Of a stretch of DNA of 64,000 nt, positions 48,727 to 61,715 are shown piece after piece (position 1 is the first letter of the stretch; each line of letters begins with the position of its first letter). Position numbers and translations under genes: made by a program. The notes beneath the pieces were generated by a model. It searched no databases. It saw only the letters and a program-made list of their open reading frames with translations, and was not told the DNA's origin. Source of the stretch: Amaranthus tricolor (taxonomy: Eukaryota > Streptophyta > Magnoliopsida > Caryophyllales > Amaranthaceae); contig NC_080047.1 of the NCBI RefSeq assembly GCF_026212465.1, positions 39,616,422-39,680,421 of the forward strand, written 5' to 3'.

Positions 48727-48859
48727 GTCTTCCTAAGAAAATGAAACAAAGAAATACCCATCACTTAGCATTCGTTCACACTATACCGAGTAAAAGGCCT
48801 ATAATGAAGTCAGGGTTGCTAATGAAGACATGGTGTAACAATATAAGCACATGTAACAA

Positions 48860-49000
48860 AATTCTTGTGAGAGACCGTCTCTTAAAGAGACAACCTCAAA
48901 ACAAGAACTTCACATTTTTATTTTCTCTTTAATTTGTATTAATTGGGCTATTTAGCCCATATTAATGCGTCTTTCGGAGAGACTGTCTCTCACAACATTT
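48860..49000. mobile_element. GAGACCGTCTC-family MITE in the 5' intron of copy 2
   Basis: The ends TTCTTGTGAGAGACCGTCTCT and (inverted) TGTTGTGAGAGACAGTCTCT form TIRs. The body has GGGCTATTTAGCCC, itself a palindrome. At about 140 bp this is the shortest clear member of the family here. Confidence 0.75.
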
Positions 49001-50760
49001 TGTGGAAACTTATAACATAGAATCAGATTACGTGAAAAGAAAAGCAACATAACAGATTAACAGTAACAACATTTCATTGCCCCAACGACATGCCATTAAC
49101 TTCTACATAGGGTTGGGTTAGAAAGGTCGAATATACACAACTTTGGCTCTACCCAGGGCCTACAAAAATAGAAAATTTTTGTTTTTATATGCATCGAACT
49201 TGAGAACTTATGTGATTAAATGGTGCATTTAACCACTAAGTCAAAGTATTATTTATGATTATTGTTACCTTATTTACTACTTTTATTATTAATGATTAAA
49301 AGGTGCATTTTAACCACTAATGATAATTGTTATCTTATTTACCTTATTTACCATATTCATATGAAAATTTTGCTTTCATATGCATCGAGTTCTATTATTG
49401 GTGTGTAAAATATTTTTTGATATTAAAAATTTTGTAATTATAAATATATATAAAGTATTTTATAATTAGGGCCTATAATAAATTTTTCGTCTTGAACCCT
49501 TAAAATCTCAAAGCCGGCCATGCTTTATCTGATATTGAAAACAAAGTTTTTTTTCGATTCAAATCAAGTATGGCAAAATTTAGCGTTGAATCACATCATG
49601 TGTTCAATTACAAAAAAAATGAGCATATTTGAACACTCAAAAGAGAAAATACAAAACATGCATGTTGATGACCATGTACGTCAAGCAAAATGAGCATCCG
49701 TTCAAAGCTTCCTTGATTTTAAAGGGCCCTAGTATAAATCAATGATGCCATTGTCAAAGAATCATTTAATTAAATGAGATGCACCATTGTATTTCAAATT
49801 TAAATTTTTTAATATAACTCATTTAATAAACAGATTTAATTAAATTGACTTATTTATTTTATTCGATTAAAAATCTTATCTAAATTCATGTATTTATAAC
49901 TAGGTAAAGTTAGTAACAAATGCCATAATTTTCTCAAAACATCCAAAAGTAATTATTTTTTATTTGAAGTAAGTATCATTTTCTAATATTAAGATCAGTA
50001 AAAAAAATAGTTTCTTGAAACAATACCTTAAAGAATTTGTTTCTTGAAACAAAAACATCAATTAACATTAAAAATATGAGTACAAAAGATAATATTCTCC
50101 GCAATATACTTAATGCTATAAATTAAAAGAGAAAATATACTTATTATCCCTCTCAATTTATGCCATTTTACATTTTAATTTATTCTATTTAATTTGAATT
50201 TTTTCTTTTTACAATGGCCAAACATTCTTTCTTTATTTTAATCTCATTCATAAACTTATTATTTTTTTCACATCTTAAACCTTAACCGTTCAATTCTATC
50301 ATCCAACTGTTTTTTGTCGAATTTTCCGACTCAATTCATATTTTGCTAAATTTCGCCTAAATGTTGGGTGCAAATATGAAAAGGACAAACGAAGTACTAT
50401 AAAACAATCGATCTTTTCAAACTGTGGGTTCAAACCATCACTTTAATTTAAATAAAAAGTCATTTGTTGTGTCCGATCATAACAATCAGTCACGAAATCA
50501 GAATAAATCGTACAAACAATCACGAAATCAGAATAAATTATACAAAGAATCACAAATGGGAAGGCTAACTTAGAGAGGGATTGTTAGAGAAAACCTGGTT
50601 GTGAACTTGTAGAAGGCAAGAAATGCTTTCGTTCGTCGACTGAAATATTAGGGTTAGAATGGAAGAAGATAGGGAATGTAAGGAGCTATGTTATAACTTA
50701 TAGAGTTCTGAATTCTGATACTTATACTTTCTTACTTTGCCTTCCACTTTGGCGGGAAAC

Positions 50761-52978
50761 ATTTTGGTATACTCTTCATTTTATTCTGTTGGATATACTA
50801 GATAACGTCCGTACGATGCACGATTTTATTAAATTTTCTGACATAAATTACATTAATTTATACAAAGTATTACAACTATTAATAATATATTTCAAAATCA
50901 AATTTAACAAAAAATATGTAAAATTATTTTATAAAATTTAAACGAAAAAAAAAGTTTTTGTCATAAAAAATATAATTGACTTACATAAAAATAGTCACAA
51001 CCTTAATCATATTAGAATTAAGCATTGCATTTTAGTAAAAATCCTGATAAAAATATATTATATTTTAATCATCTCAAAATATCCAATACACTAAATAATA
51101 CTCATTTAATAAATAAAATTAAAAAAATTAGAAATAATTGAAAAAATAATATATATGGTTTTCTAATACATTAAATGATGTGAGCAATAAAGTCAAAGAT
51201 AAAAAAAATAATCATCAAATCAATGACATCATCATCGAGTGTTGGAGGAAATTTTTTCGTTGAGGTTGTGACACGTAAATAATTTTACGTAGTGATGATA
51301 TCAGCGTGTTTTGTTTTAGTGATAGTTATAGATAGATTATAGATATTTGATTTTTCAATAATTTTCAAGTATATGTCGAGTCATATTGATATGTTTTATA
51401 AAAAAATTACTAATATAATTAGAATAATTTTTTAATTACAGAGTACAATTTTAAAATTTAGGGTTATTACGAAATACAATTTTAATGTTTTTTTTTTCAA
51501 ATAACAATCACCAAAATATAAAAGTCCATATCGTTCAGAGCAAATCACAAAATTTTCACTATTTTTATTGTTGGAATTTTAGGTTAAGTGATTTGAATTT
51601 TGAGATTAAGCCTGAATATTTATACTTTAATACTTTAATTTAGGGATGTAATTCGCAAATTATTCATATAATTTTCATATATTAAACTCTATATACCGAA
51701 AAGAATTTAATAAGAACCACATGTATTAATATTTGACTTTTATGGATCCATCAAAATTCATATTTTATTTTGCATAAATTGACAGTAATTATCCAATATT
51801 TTATTGGTCCCATCGTGAATAATCTCACATTTATCCAATATTTACCTTTAGTTCGCTGTGAATAATCAAATCTTTGTTTTAGTTTGTTGTCAGTATATCC
51901 TATTATTATCTATTTTTATTATTAGTAATATGATATGTCGTGGACAAATGTACGACAACAGTTAAATTATTAGAGAACAATTCAAATGAGAGATTGTTCA
52001 TAGCTTATGGCATGGCCGTCTCCGACATTTCAAAGGCTCTGAGCAAAATATAATAATCTAAAATTACGTTCTATTACATTTTGGATATTTGTATATTTAT
52101 TATCAATACTTTGATTAGTACAATTATTTTTTATCAATATATTAATACATGGAACTAATAACTATTAATCATAAATACAAATAACCATCCCTTTTAAATT
52201 TTAAGTTTAAATCATTATTATCACTTATCTTTATTGAACTAATAACAAAAGTAGTAAATTAAAAATTATCAAGAGAGATTATATTGCTCACCTATAATAA
52301 TTTATACTAATACATCCTAATCATTCAATACAAGCTGAGAATACAAATTTATTAACCAATTTATATAATTATCATTTAAAAAATAGATTGAATGTGAATA
52401 AATTAAATTTTAATACTCTCACTATCCATTAAATTTTGCTACACAATACACAAAAAAACCTTCATTTAAGTTTAACCATATAGCAAAAATATGAGGCCTT
52501 TTATAAATCGGGGCCCTAAGCAGTAGCTCATGTTGGTCTCCCTAATAGAGGGTCTTGGCTTATGGATAAAAATGTTGAATTATTAATGTTAATTATGTCG
52601 GTGAGATTATTAGTAATATAAACTCTAGATTTAAAATGTGATTCCGAAGCCATTCTTTGAAATATATATTCATTTTAAAATGTAAAAAACAATGATCAAT
52701 CATTAATCAACCACTATTAAACTATTAAACATTGAAACTTAACCAAAATTCATCATGGATCATAAAAAATATTGCTAAGAACTCATATTTAAGTGTGTTT
52801 ACTGGGGATTTCTAATTTCACTCTTATTTGATAAAACATTGATTATAAAAAATATTTTTTGTAAACAAATTTTCACTATTATCTAACACCACATTTTCAA
52901 ATAACAATGCAATAGAAATTAATTAATTTTGCGAAGAAAAAAAATAAACAAACGTAATCATTGTTAATGTATTTCCTA

Positions 52979-53024
<46 letters not shown>

Positions 53025-53880
53025 CATTTCTACCATTCAAGCAAATGGATTATCCAATTCCAAACACAAAAATTAACTTTTTAAACATTAAGTTTTCAAA
53101 AACTTGTAGTACCAAACTACCAATTAAAATTGCAATTTATGTGAATTTTTAAAACAAAGAAATATTTCTTTCGTTTTATTATACTTGATACTAATAGCGA
53201 TATTTTTCCATACATTATACATTCTATTAATTTTATTGTATAATAGCAAAAAGAAAGTTTGATAGTGAGCATGCCGTTTGTCTTTTTTTCATTTGATAGT
53301 ATTAATAGAATTTGACTGATTTGCATTTTTTACACTTACCATATTTACAAATGTATATTTTCGAAAAAACTCATTTATTAATGGATGCAATAAATCACAA
53401 TTATTCAAATTAAACAGTTGTATATAAATGCAATATTTAAAAAATAATAATGAAAAATATTAATATACTGTGTAAAACATTATATATTGTCTGATAAAAT
53501 TCTGGAATTACACCGCGTAGAAAATTATACTACAGAATAAATTACATTTATTTCAGTGTAATTGAAGTTACACTATTTAGAAAATTATACTGCAAAATTA
53601 CACTGTGTATAAAATTATACAACAATTTAGGAAATTACTTGAAGTACATAATAGCCTCTATTTCATCAATTGTTATTTAAAACTATAATGATATAAAATT
53701 CAATTAATTGATCATTAAAATCAGTCATTTACATTGTTAGACTACTATAATAACAATTTTGAATTTTAGAAAAAATATAAAGTATGATTTACAATCTAAA
53801 ATTTTATTAAAATATTAATGTATTTAAAAATCCGTGTATTATATACATTTCTATCTTAGTTATGTTAGCGAGTAGTCCAA
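50761..53880. other. AT-rich gene desert
   Basis: No supported gene. It holds a 49-base poly-T tract, short AAATTATACT-type repeats at 53515-53625, and scattered CCGGCC/GGGCC-type remnants of unidentified repeats (near 52010 and 52510). Confidence 0.5.
52983..53031. repeat. Poly-T tract, 49 bases
   Basis: Uninterrupted T run. No retroelement sequence recognisable next to it, so it may be a slippage tract or an old poly-A tail on the minus strand. The exact length is prone to sequencing error. Confidence 0.85.
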
Positions 53881-54391
53881 AACAGAGGAACGTATGAGGT
53901 GTTTGAAAAGAAAAGCTTGTGATGAGGTAGTCCAAATGGGACGTCATTCCTCCTCCATCTTTCCTTCCAACTTCCTACCCATCTTCTGATACTTATTATT
54001 CTTTCACTTTTCTTAATGGGTGATTCAACTCCAAATTAAACCCTAATTTCTGGTTTTTCTCCCCATTTCTCCAATTTTTCCATTCCTTTTCAACCCTATT
54101 TTCAACGCAATTCTCACAACTGCTTCCCATCATTTGCCCCGATTTTCTGTATATTATTCTTTGTAATTTGGCGCTGCTTTTTACACCAGATCGTTTATTT
54201 ATTTGCTCGATTTCATTTCCGTTTTTTGAAGTTTCGAAATCGGTGATCTACTCTGAATTTTTACAAATCTGTCGAATACTACTTTCAAGGTGATTTTCGC
54301 ATTTTTTTTAAATTTTTATTACTTTACTCATTTTCATCATCGATGATTTATTGTAGAACTATGTTGTTAATCATGAGCTAGGTTGTGAGCA

Positions 54392-57300
54392 ATGGCTGGG
54401 GATTCTGATGAGAATGTAGGTACTGTTGCTGAGACTTCATCAATGGATGCCGTTGTTGAAGAGAATACCAAAGATGATAAGAAATCAAAGAAAGGATCGA
54501 AGAAAAAGAAGGGTTTTTTCTCTAGAATCTGGAATGGATTGTTTGGGTCTCGAAATGATGATTATGAGCGGAGATTGGAGAGAATTTCTAAGGAAGAAAA
54601 GGCTATTATTAATAAAATGAGGAAGAGAGCTCAAAGGTGGGGAAGTATGAAACGGCATATTATTATTTTTTCTATTCTCATGGAGGTGAGATTTTTTGCC
54701 TTTTTGCTATGTGATTTTTGTTTTTGATCCTGCTTATTGCTATTTGACTTGTGTTATTGATCGTCCTTATAAAATGGATTAGAGAATTATCTACATAGGT
54801 TTATGCTTGGGAGCAGCCTCGTGCACATGGGGTCCCTGCGGAGCTCATCCACGCTAGATGCGTAATGGAGGGCAAACGTTGCATATTTGCAACAGTTTGG
54901 ACGCACGGCTTGACCTTTCAGAAACACCTGAATTGGTGCGCCAGCCACCAAGGCTCCCCACACATATTTGTTTATACTTAGATTCTTGAATATAATATGC
55001 TGTGTTGCTTGCATAATTGATTGATTTAAGCGTCCAACCTTAGGGGACTTACGTTGTAGAACTGAAGATTGGACTGCATTGTAGGGCTGAGATTTGAGAG
55101 CTATGATAGGCTAACTATGCCCAATTTAGTCAATGTGTTTTTTTTCCTGCAATGCAATAATCATTTTCAATATCCTAGATCATATTAGATTTAGTATCTT
55201 GTTGATTTTTATGGTGATGTTTTGTTTTTCAGCTTGTTGCTGTGGCATATGCTATCATGACAGCAAGGGCAGCGGAAAATTGGAAAATTCGTGCTTTTCG
55301 TGTTCTGCCAATGTTTCTGTTGCCTGCTTTGTCTTCTATTACGTATTCAGCATTGTCAAGCTTCATAAATATGCGTAAGTATAAATTTCTTGTGTGAAAC
55401 ATGATGCATTGATAGTCAGAGGAGAATGCTGTCTTGTTAAATATCCCTTTCAAAGTTTGCTAGTTTTCCTGATACCTAATATGGATACAATTTAGCTCAC
55501 TGCTATGCTTTTTCATCAACTTTGAATCTCTTCTTGGCTGCTGTTGTTTGATCCCCCATACAACCAAACCCTATGCTGCTTTCTCATAAATTGAGACTTT
55601 AACTTTATTAAGCACTTCCTCAGTAGATTTCTATGTACCCTTTGGTGCTTTTGGTTATGCTTTATATTGCTTTGAATCTCTTTTTAGGGTTTTTGTAAGT
55701 TTATATCTCAGTTCAACTTTGATGTTTAGTTAGTATTTGCACCATCACTTTTTCTTCCTCTTTTTATTTTTATTGTGTTGTCTTTTCCATTGAATTAACA
55801 TATTTTTTACCATAGCTAAAGACAAGTTGTGTGGACTAGGCTGCTTTGATTTTCACTATTGACATCATGGAAACGTTTTCCATGTGTTCCATGAGCTTAG
55901 TTTTACAACATCTTATTAAACATATCAATCTGTTGTGTGGACTAGGCTGCCTTTTTTTCCCTAGATTATTCCCGTCACCCTTATAACAATTATACATGCT
56001 TGGATTTGTATATTTGGCACCCCTTACAACCTATGTGGTATGTACGGGCTAATAGTAGTATGCATGATGTGAGTCTTCAAACATAATAATCTTGTTATGC
56101 TTTATGAAGGATAATATGGTAATATTTATTTGAAAAGAATTGAGGAATGAAGAATGTTCACTGTTTCGTGCTGAGCTCTTGGTTCAGTTTGTGATAAAAG
56201 AGGTTGAACACGAACATAGAGATCCTTGTTCTAGAACAATACGTGAAAAACACATGCTAATGCAAAATAAGCCCACCTGTGTTAATTCTTTCCCTTAGAT
56301 TTTGTTTTGCATCCCTTAACTTTCACTTTTGTTGACCTAATTTATGTTGGCTGTGTTTGGCAAGACATGTTTGCTGGCATTTTAACATTTTTGAGCCTTT
56401 TTACTCTTTAGCATATCATAGCTCAGAATTTGGCAAAAATATCATTTTATCCCCTCCGTTGTAAAATATTACATCACATTTGTTGAATGTTTAACATCTA
56501 GGTCACTGTATTCTTTTAGAAACCTGCTAGATAGCTGCTAATTCTAATTTATTAAATGGATTGCTAATTATTCCCTTGGCAGTTGTGACTTAGTAATTTG
56601 TATGTTAGTTGAGATGAAATGATAAATGAATTGGCAGCTTGCATATCTTATGCATTTCTAGTCTACATAGTGACATGTACTCAAGAGTGTATGCTTCAGA
56701 CTTGTGCAGCTTTGCAAGAATTATGGTGTTGTTTCTTCCATTCCAATTCCATCATTGTATGTAATTTTGAAAGACTATATCTCTTAGGATAGTCACCCAC
56801 AGTATTTATCATTCCATCAATACTTATGATTTTTCTTCCTGTTGGGACTCCTTTGACGTTATCCTCAAACAAAATTTGGTGGTCTAAACTTTTATTGAGA
56901 TGGCATCATAGGCTTGTTCCAATTTGACCTTTTATTGGAAAACTTCAGAGTATTTGTTTAAGGTTTTCTCTTTTTCTCGTGCAGGTGAACGTAAGGATAA
57001 AAAAGCCTTGGAGAAGCTTCAGGCTGAAAGGCAATCAAAAATTGATGAGCTTAAAGAGAGGAACAATTTCTATTTGACACAGCAGCTTATTCAGGTTATT
57101 GTCAGTCTGAGTTCTCATTTGATTTCTAATTTGATTTTGATTTTTGACCAATTCATTGTTGAAGTGGGTAGTCGTGAAGGGCCCTAATTTGCCAGCCACA
57201 TCTTTGAAAGGATGTTAATTTCCTAATTTGCTGAGTATGCTTCTTAGCCCTCACATAATGTTTGAAGAGGGGGGATTGCTGGGTTAACAACTAGATAAAT

Positions 57301-59787
57301 CAATGTGTTAATAAAAAGGGTTTAGTTTGGGGGGTTTGCTTAATTAGTTTAGACATAATTTTTTTAAATGCTCTTCGATTCTCTAAAACTGCCTCTCCCC
57401 CCTTGATTTTGACGGGAAAGATCTATCATATTCATTTGTCTGAACAATGTTTCACAAGATTTTTAACACCCTTTACTGCGACTTTATGTCCACACTCTTT
57501 ATCTCATCAATGCTAGTGCTTAATTTTGCTCTACTACGAGCTGCCAATTCTACCTTCTGAATATGAGAGATAGAACTAAAAGAAGGTTGATATTCAAAGT
57601 TTATTATATTACCCAAGACTGATGCTTGCTTATACTTAGTTTGATACTGTCGACTTTCAGAATCACATCACAGAAATCTATTTCGTAATCTTAAATCAAA
57701 CCCATGTTGCATAAGATAATAGTAATGTGTTTGATTGGGCCTTAGATTCATGAAGGTTCCGTGGTGTTTGCTAAGGTTTTACCTTTTATTGAGTAAAAGA
57801 GCCTCAGTGGAAGGAAGGGTTGGAGAGGGACAAAGTTTGCTTCAATTTTGTATTCATGATGGTAAGTAGATGTGGTCTGTTACAGAGGAAAAAGCAGATG
57901 ATTTGATTTTTCGAGTTCATATATGTTGTCACATCATGTGATCATATTCATCAACCAATTATTTGTAATTTCTAATTTCAAGTTTATGGTGTGTCAATTT
58001 GAAAAGAATTACCTTTGTGCATAAACAAAGTCACATTCGTCAGCCGTGTTATTGAATTGATGTTTCCCGCATTATGAAGGTGTTAAAAACCCACGATTAT
58101 GTATCTCATGCTTCCGGCCGAGACCGCATCACTTCCATTATTGCATCACCGCTGCATTACCGCAATCGTGTTTGTTACCACATTTTTGCACTATGATTTG
58201 ATGAAATCAAACCAATTCCTATCCTCGTCTCTTTCTCTCCATTTGTTTCATCCAGATACACCAAACACCAAAAGCAGGTGTGAACATGCTCATAACGTCT
58301 AGATTGATGCATTAATGGTCTTTGTTATGTCATTAAAGCTGCTAAAAAATATTCATGAGGGAACTGAGGTAAATCTGTCTTTTTATTGTATTGTTGGATG
58401 GATATTATAGTAAGCTCTGAAGGTTCTGGAAGAGTATAAATATGTATCAAGTCTTCAGTGGCTTCTGGGTGGGGCATATAGTATTATGATATTATCAATA
58501 CTAAATAGCGAGAGGATGTTTAGAACGGCTTGTGATGGACCTTTGCTGGCGCCTAATTTAAAAATGAAGGAAGATGAAACTACAACCTTCGAGAAGAGGG
58601 TGGGAGGGGAGGACGTTTATTACTCGATTCTTTAAGGCGACATCATATAGCTGCTGATTTGGTGTGTTCTAGAACTTGCTGCTCAGTTTTGTGGGATTTT
58701 TGGTGATTTTTAATTTAAAATTAGGTAAAGCTAGATATTTTTTGGGAGGGCATTAGTATTTTTGGGGGTTCAATTCTGGGAGGCAAAAATTTGCCAGGGT
58801 TTTTATGGTTAGTAGCTCATAGAAGTACTTTATAGTAATTCTTTGTCATCTATGGTAACAAATAATGGACGAGAGATTATAAATGAAGTTAAGCCCTTGA
58901 AGTTCTGACAAGGATGAATGATTGAAATTCTACAGCTATTCCAAGATGGAATTTTTTCTAAAATTTTCTGCCGATTGTTTTGGTGCTCTCTTTATGTAAG
59001 GACAAAATATTTTTATTGGCAGCAATATGACACAGATCCTGCAGCTAAAGCAGCAGCAGCTGCCTTCCTGGCCTCCAAATACACTGAAGGATCAGGTTTG
59101 AGACTCTTTCTTGAAGAGGAGCTTAAAGCCGACGCTGGAAAAAGCAATGATGTTGAATTGGTCCCATCCAGCGGCCTTAGAAACAGGAAACAGCCTCAAG
59201 GAAGAGCCACTAGCCCAGGAGGCACAGTCATTCAGCATTCAACCGAAGCATCTCAACATGCAAGCAATGAATTTACCCAGCAAAATCAGCAGCTTTTTGT
59301 TGATCACTTTCAAGGTCAAGGGGCCAATGCATATAACAGTGGATGGTTGTCTCGGCTTGCCGCATTACTTGTCGGTGAGGATCCAACCCAATGTTATGCT
59401 CTTATATGCGGTAATTGCCATATGCACAATGGTGAGTGTATTTGCTGATGTATTACACCTCTTAAGTTTTGTTCGAAAGATGGAAACACATTCAAATGGT
59501 TTCTCTTCTCTAAATTTTGTGTAGGACTTGCAAGCAAAGAAGATTTCCCCTATGTAACCTATATATGTCCACATTGCCATGCCGTCAATGGGCCTAGAAT
59601 CCAGCAAGATCGTGCTTCTGGTATCGATAATCCCAACATGGGCCCTGCAGTTTCAGTAGAACAGGGAAAAACTACAAACAGTGTTGATTCTCCACGTGAA
59701 AATGCTGTTGGTACCGGCAGTTTGGATAATGATTCTGTATCTGCTCCGGCTGAAGCTATTGCGAAGAATGAAGGTAATGAAAGTTGA
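54392..59787 (+). CDS. LNP: Lunapark family protein (ER three-way junctions)
   Basis: Five exons join in frame: 54392-54685, 55233-55374, 56985-57094, 59023-59431 and 59525-59787, giving 405 residues. Order: acidic then Lys-rich N-terminus (KKSKKGSKKKKGFFSRIW), a short coiled coil (about 55-85), two close membrane segments (about 88-110, IIIFSILMELVAVAYAIM; about 120-145, LPMFLLPALSSITYSAL), a second coiled coil (RKDKKALEKLQAERQSKIDELKE), a variable linker, then the Lunapark zinc ribbon CGNC..CPHC (about 309-336, split by intron 4) and an acidic tail. Lunapark proteins sit at ER tubule junctions; plant LNPs also affect the atlastin-like RHD3 GTPase. Unlike animal Lunapark there is no Gly at position 2 for myristoylation. 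A leader intron from about 54290 is probable. Confidence 0.94.
54800..54965. other. GC-richer island inside Lunapark intron 1
   Basis: About 165 bases (GCCTCGTGCACATGGGGTCC.., CGCCAGCCACCAAGGCTCCC) stand out from the AT-rich intron. They contain no splice-consistent exon in frame with the gene. Origin unrecognised; it could be an insertion from elsewhere. Confidence 0.4.
58090..58195. mobile_element. Partial CATAGTGTAAAAATG-type MITE in Lunapark intron 3
   Basis: On the reverse strand it begins CATAGTGCAAAAATGTGGTAAC, then ..GATTGCGGTAATGCAG, matching the left end of the element at 44034. The other end was not found. Confidence 0.5.
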
Positions 59788-61715
59788 AGGGGAAAAAAAG
59801 GGTGTTTAAGACATGAGCAAACAGTTGAATGTTATGAAAGAGGACATTTCAAATCGATTTGGTTTTCCAAATGCAATGGCTGCTGGGGTTTTTGTGAAAG
59901 CTAATTGTGGTTATAATACTCGTAAACATACTAAAAGTGACTGTTGTTAATGACTGCAATTGAGGTTTACTTGGCTAGCCACTAGTATAATATTGAGGCA
60001 AATGAATGGAAGTTTAAGTACACTAAAGAGGCTTGTTACTGTACTTTTTAAAGAGGGATTTTCTATACTACATTTGTTGTAATCTTACAGTTCAGAGAAG
60101 CTTCTTTTATATGACTCATTCATTTTTAAGATTAAGAGTTCGTTTGTTTGCACAAAAGTTCTATCTAAAAAAATTGTTAATTAGAGTTATTCAGTGTATT
60201 CCGCTCATCAAAAATTATAATCAGGGTTTGGAGAAGGAAAAAGGGTGGCATATCCATAATGGAGGATATGGCCAAATAATCCTTCGGCCCTAGTAGAGAT
60301 ATTTAGAAGTCTGAATAATTAGAGTTTTGTGTGTTTAACAAATAGTTCAGAAGTCCAATTTTCTATGAAGTGTAGAAATTACATATTTATGTTCCTCTTT
60401 GGTCACTACAACTTCATATGTTTAGTATAAGTTTCCATGGCCTGATAATACACTAGTTTATTAGTTCAATCTCAAACCCTAATCTTCAGGGGTTTAAAAA
60501 TTTGAACCCGAATCTAAATCCTAAAAAAAAAATTAAAATTGAATTTGAAGTGTCTAAATTTTAGATTTTAATATGGACCCTTAAATTTGAAAGATCAGAA
60601 CAGGATCTTGAATTCTTGTCCATCACTAGTAAAGTTGAGTTGAATATGGCAAAACAAACAATGGGTAAAAATAAATTGAAAAAATGAGTTCTGTTACAAA
60701 TAGCAGGCTTTAAAGAAATTTAGAAAAGCCGAAGTACAATGTTAAACCTGAATTCCTAATATATAGCAGCTAATTTTAATTCCTACAATACTGTTCACTT
60801 AAGATTATTATTGTCCGAAGAAAACAAAATGAATAGAACTGATGAGATCATTAGCAATTTATCTTAAACTAAACAAAATAATTATCAATTGAGTGAAACG
60901 TTTTTCTATTGAATCACAAATAAAGAAAAAAAAATGTTTTGACATAATAATGCCTGTTGTAACGTTTTGATATTTTTAACTTCTATTACATGTTAACTTT
61001 TCCATTGCCAATGATAACATATTTATAATTTGTTTGTAACATTTGAGTCAAACAAGAAATTTACTATGGTATCAGAGCGAGTAATTTATTATATACATTG
61101 ACTAATTTGAAAAAAAAATTACATTTGATCAATCTAAAATTAAGCGTTGGAACAAAATAATTCCCAATACAAGTGTCTTTTACTCGAATCTGAGGTAAAC
61201 TATTGCCCGCTGTTACTGACTGCGGACGATTACTGAACTATGTCAAAAGTCAGCTCAACAATCGCCCCTATTAGTAACAGCAGGTGATTGTTGAGCTGAC
61301 TATGACTCAATTTAATAGTCGTCTATACTTTTAGAATTTTTTATTATAAAAAGCTGCTCTTTTTTTTTTTTTTTTTTTGCTCTTTGAATCCTCTTCTATG
61401 GTCTTTCATTCTAGCCTAAATTGGATTTTATGATTCAAGGACTTGTATAAATACATCTAATAAGGAAATCACAATGTACTCTCTTCATCTTTGCGACTTA
61501 ACCTTACATATCATTATCAGTAGCAAATTCACAAGGACAAAGAGAGCAGTGGTTCTTGCACAGCAATTCAGTCAATCAATAAACTTTATCTTTCCTTTTG
61601 AAAAAAATTGTTGTTCAAGATCTTACTTAGAAGACACAAAAATGCTGGTATGACACATCTTCAAAGCAATTAGCTGAGAAAACCTCAAAAAAGTTACTAA
61701 GACGAACAAAAATTT
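59788..61715. other. Spacer between the convergent Lunapark and helicase genes
   Basis: Starts with the Lunapark 3' untranslated region. It includes TGGTATCAGAGC at 61068-61079, the usual tRNA-iMet primer-binding site of plant copia elements, but no LTR or retroelement gene could be identified around it. It also holds the hairpin at 61248-61301. Confidence 0.45.
61248..61301. repeat. Perfect 16 bp inverted repeat with 22-base loop
   Basis: Arms AGTCAGCTCAACAATC and GATTGTTGAGCTGACT. The loop holds TTAGTAACAGC, related to the CGCTGTTACTAACAGCG motif of the inverted repeat around the hAT element at 26694. Confidence 0.8.

Larger units (their letters stand above)
46770..50760 (-). repeat. Segmental duplication, copy 2
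   Basis: Tandem partner of 41045-45060. It differs by insertions, among them a MITE at 48860-49000 in the 5' intron that copy 1 lacks, so that insertion came after the duplication. Confidence 0.75.

Noticed and set aside
61068..61079. Copia-type primer-binding site TGGTATCAGAGC
   Set aside because: No LTR ending in CA directly before it and no gag/pol sequence after it. A tRNA-derived repeat or chance match is as likely.
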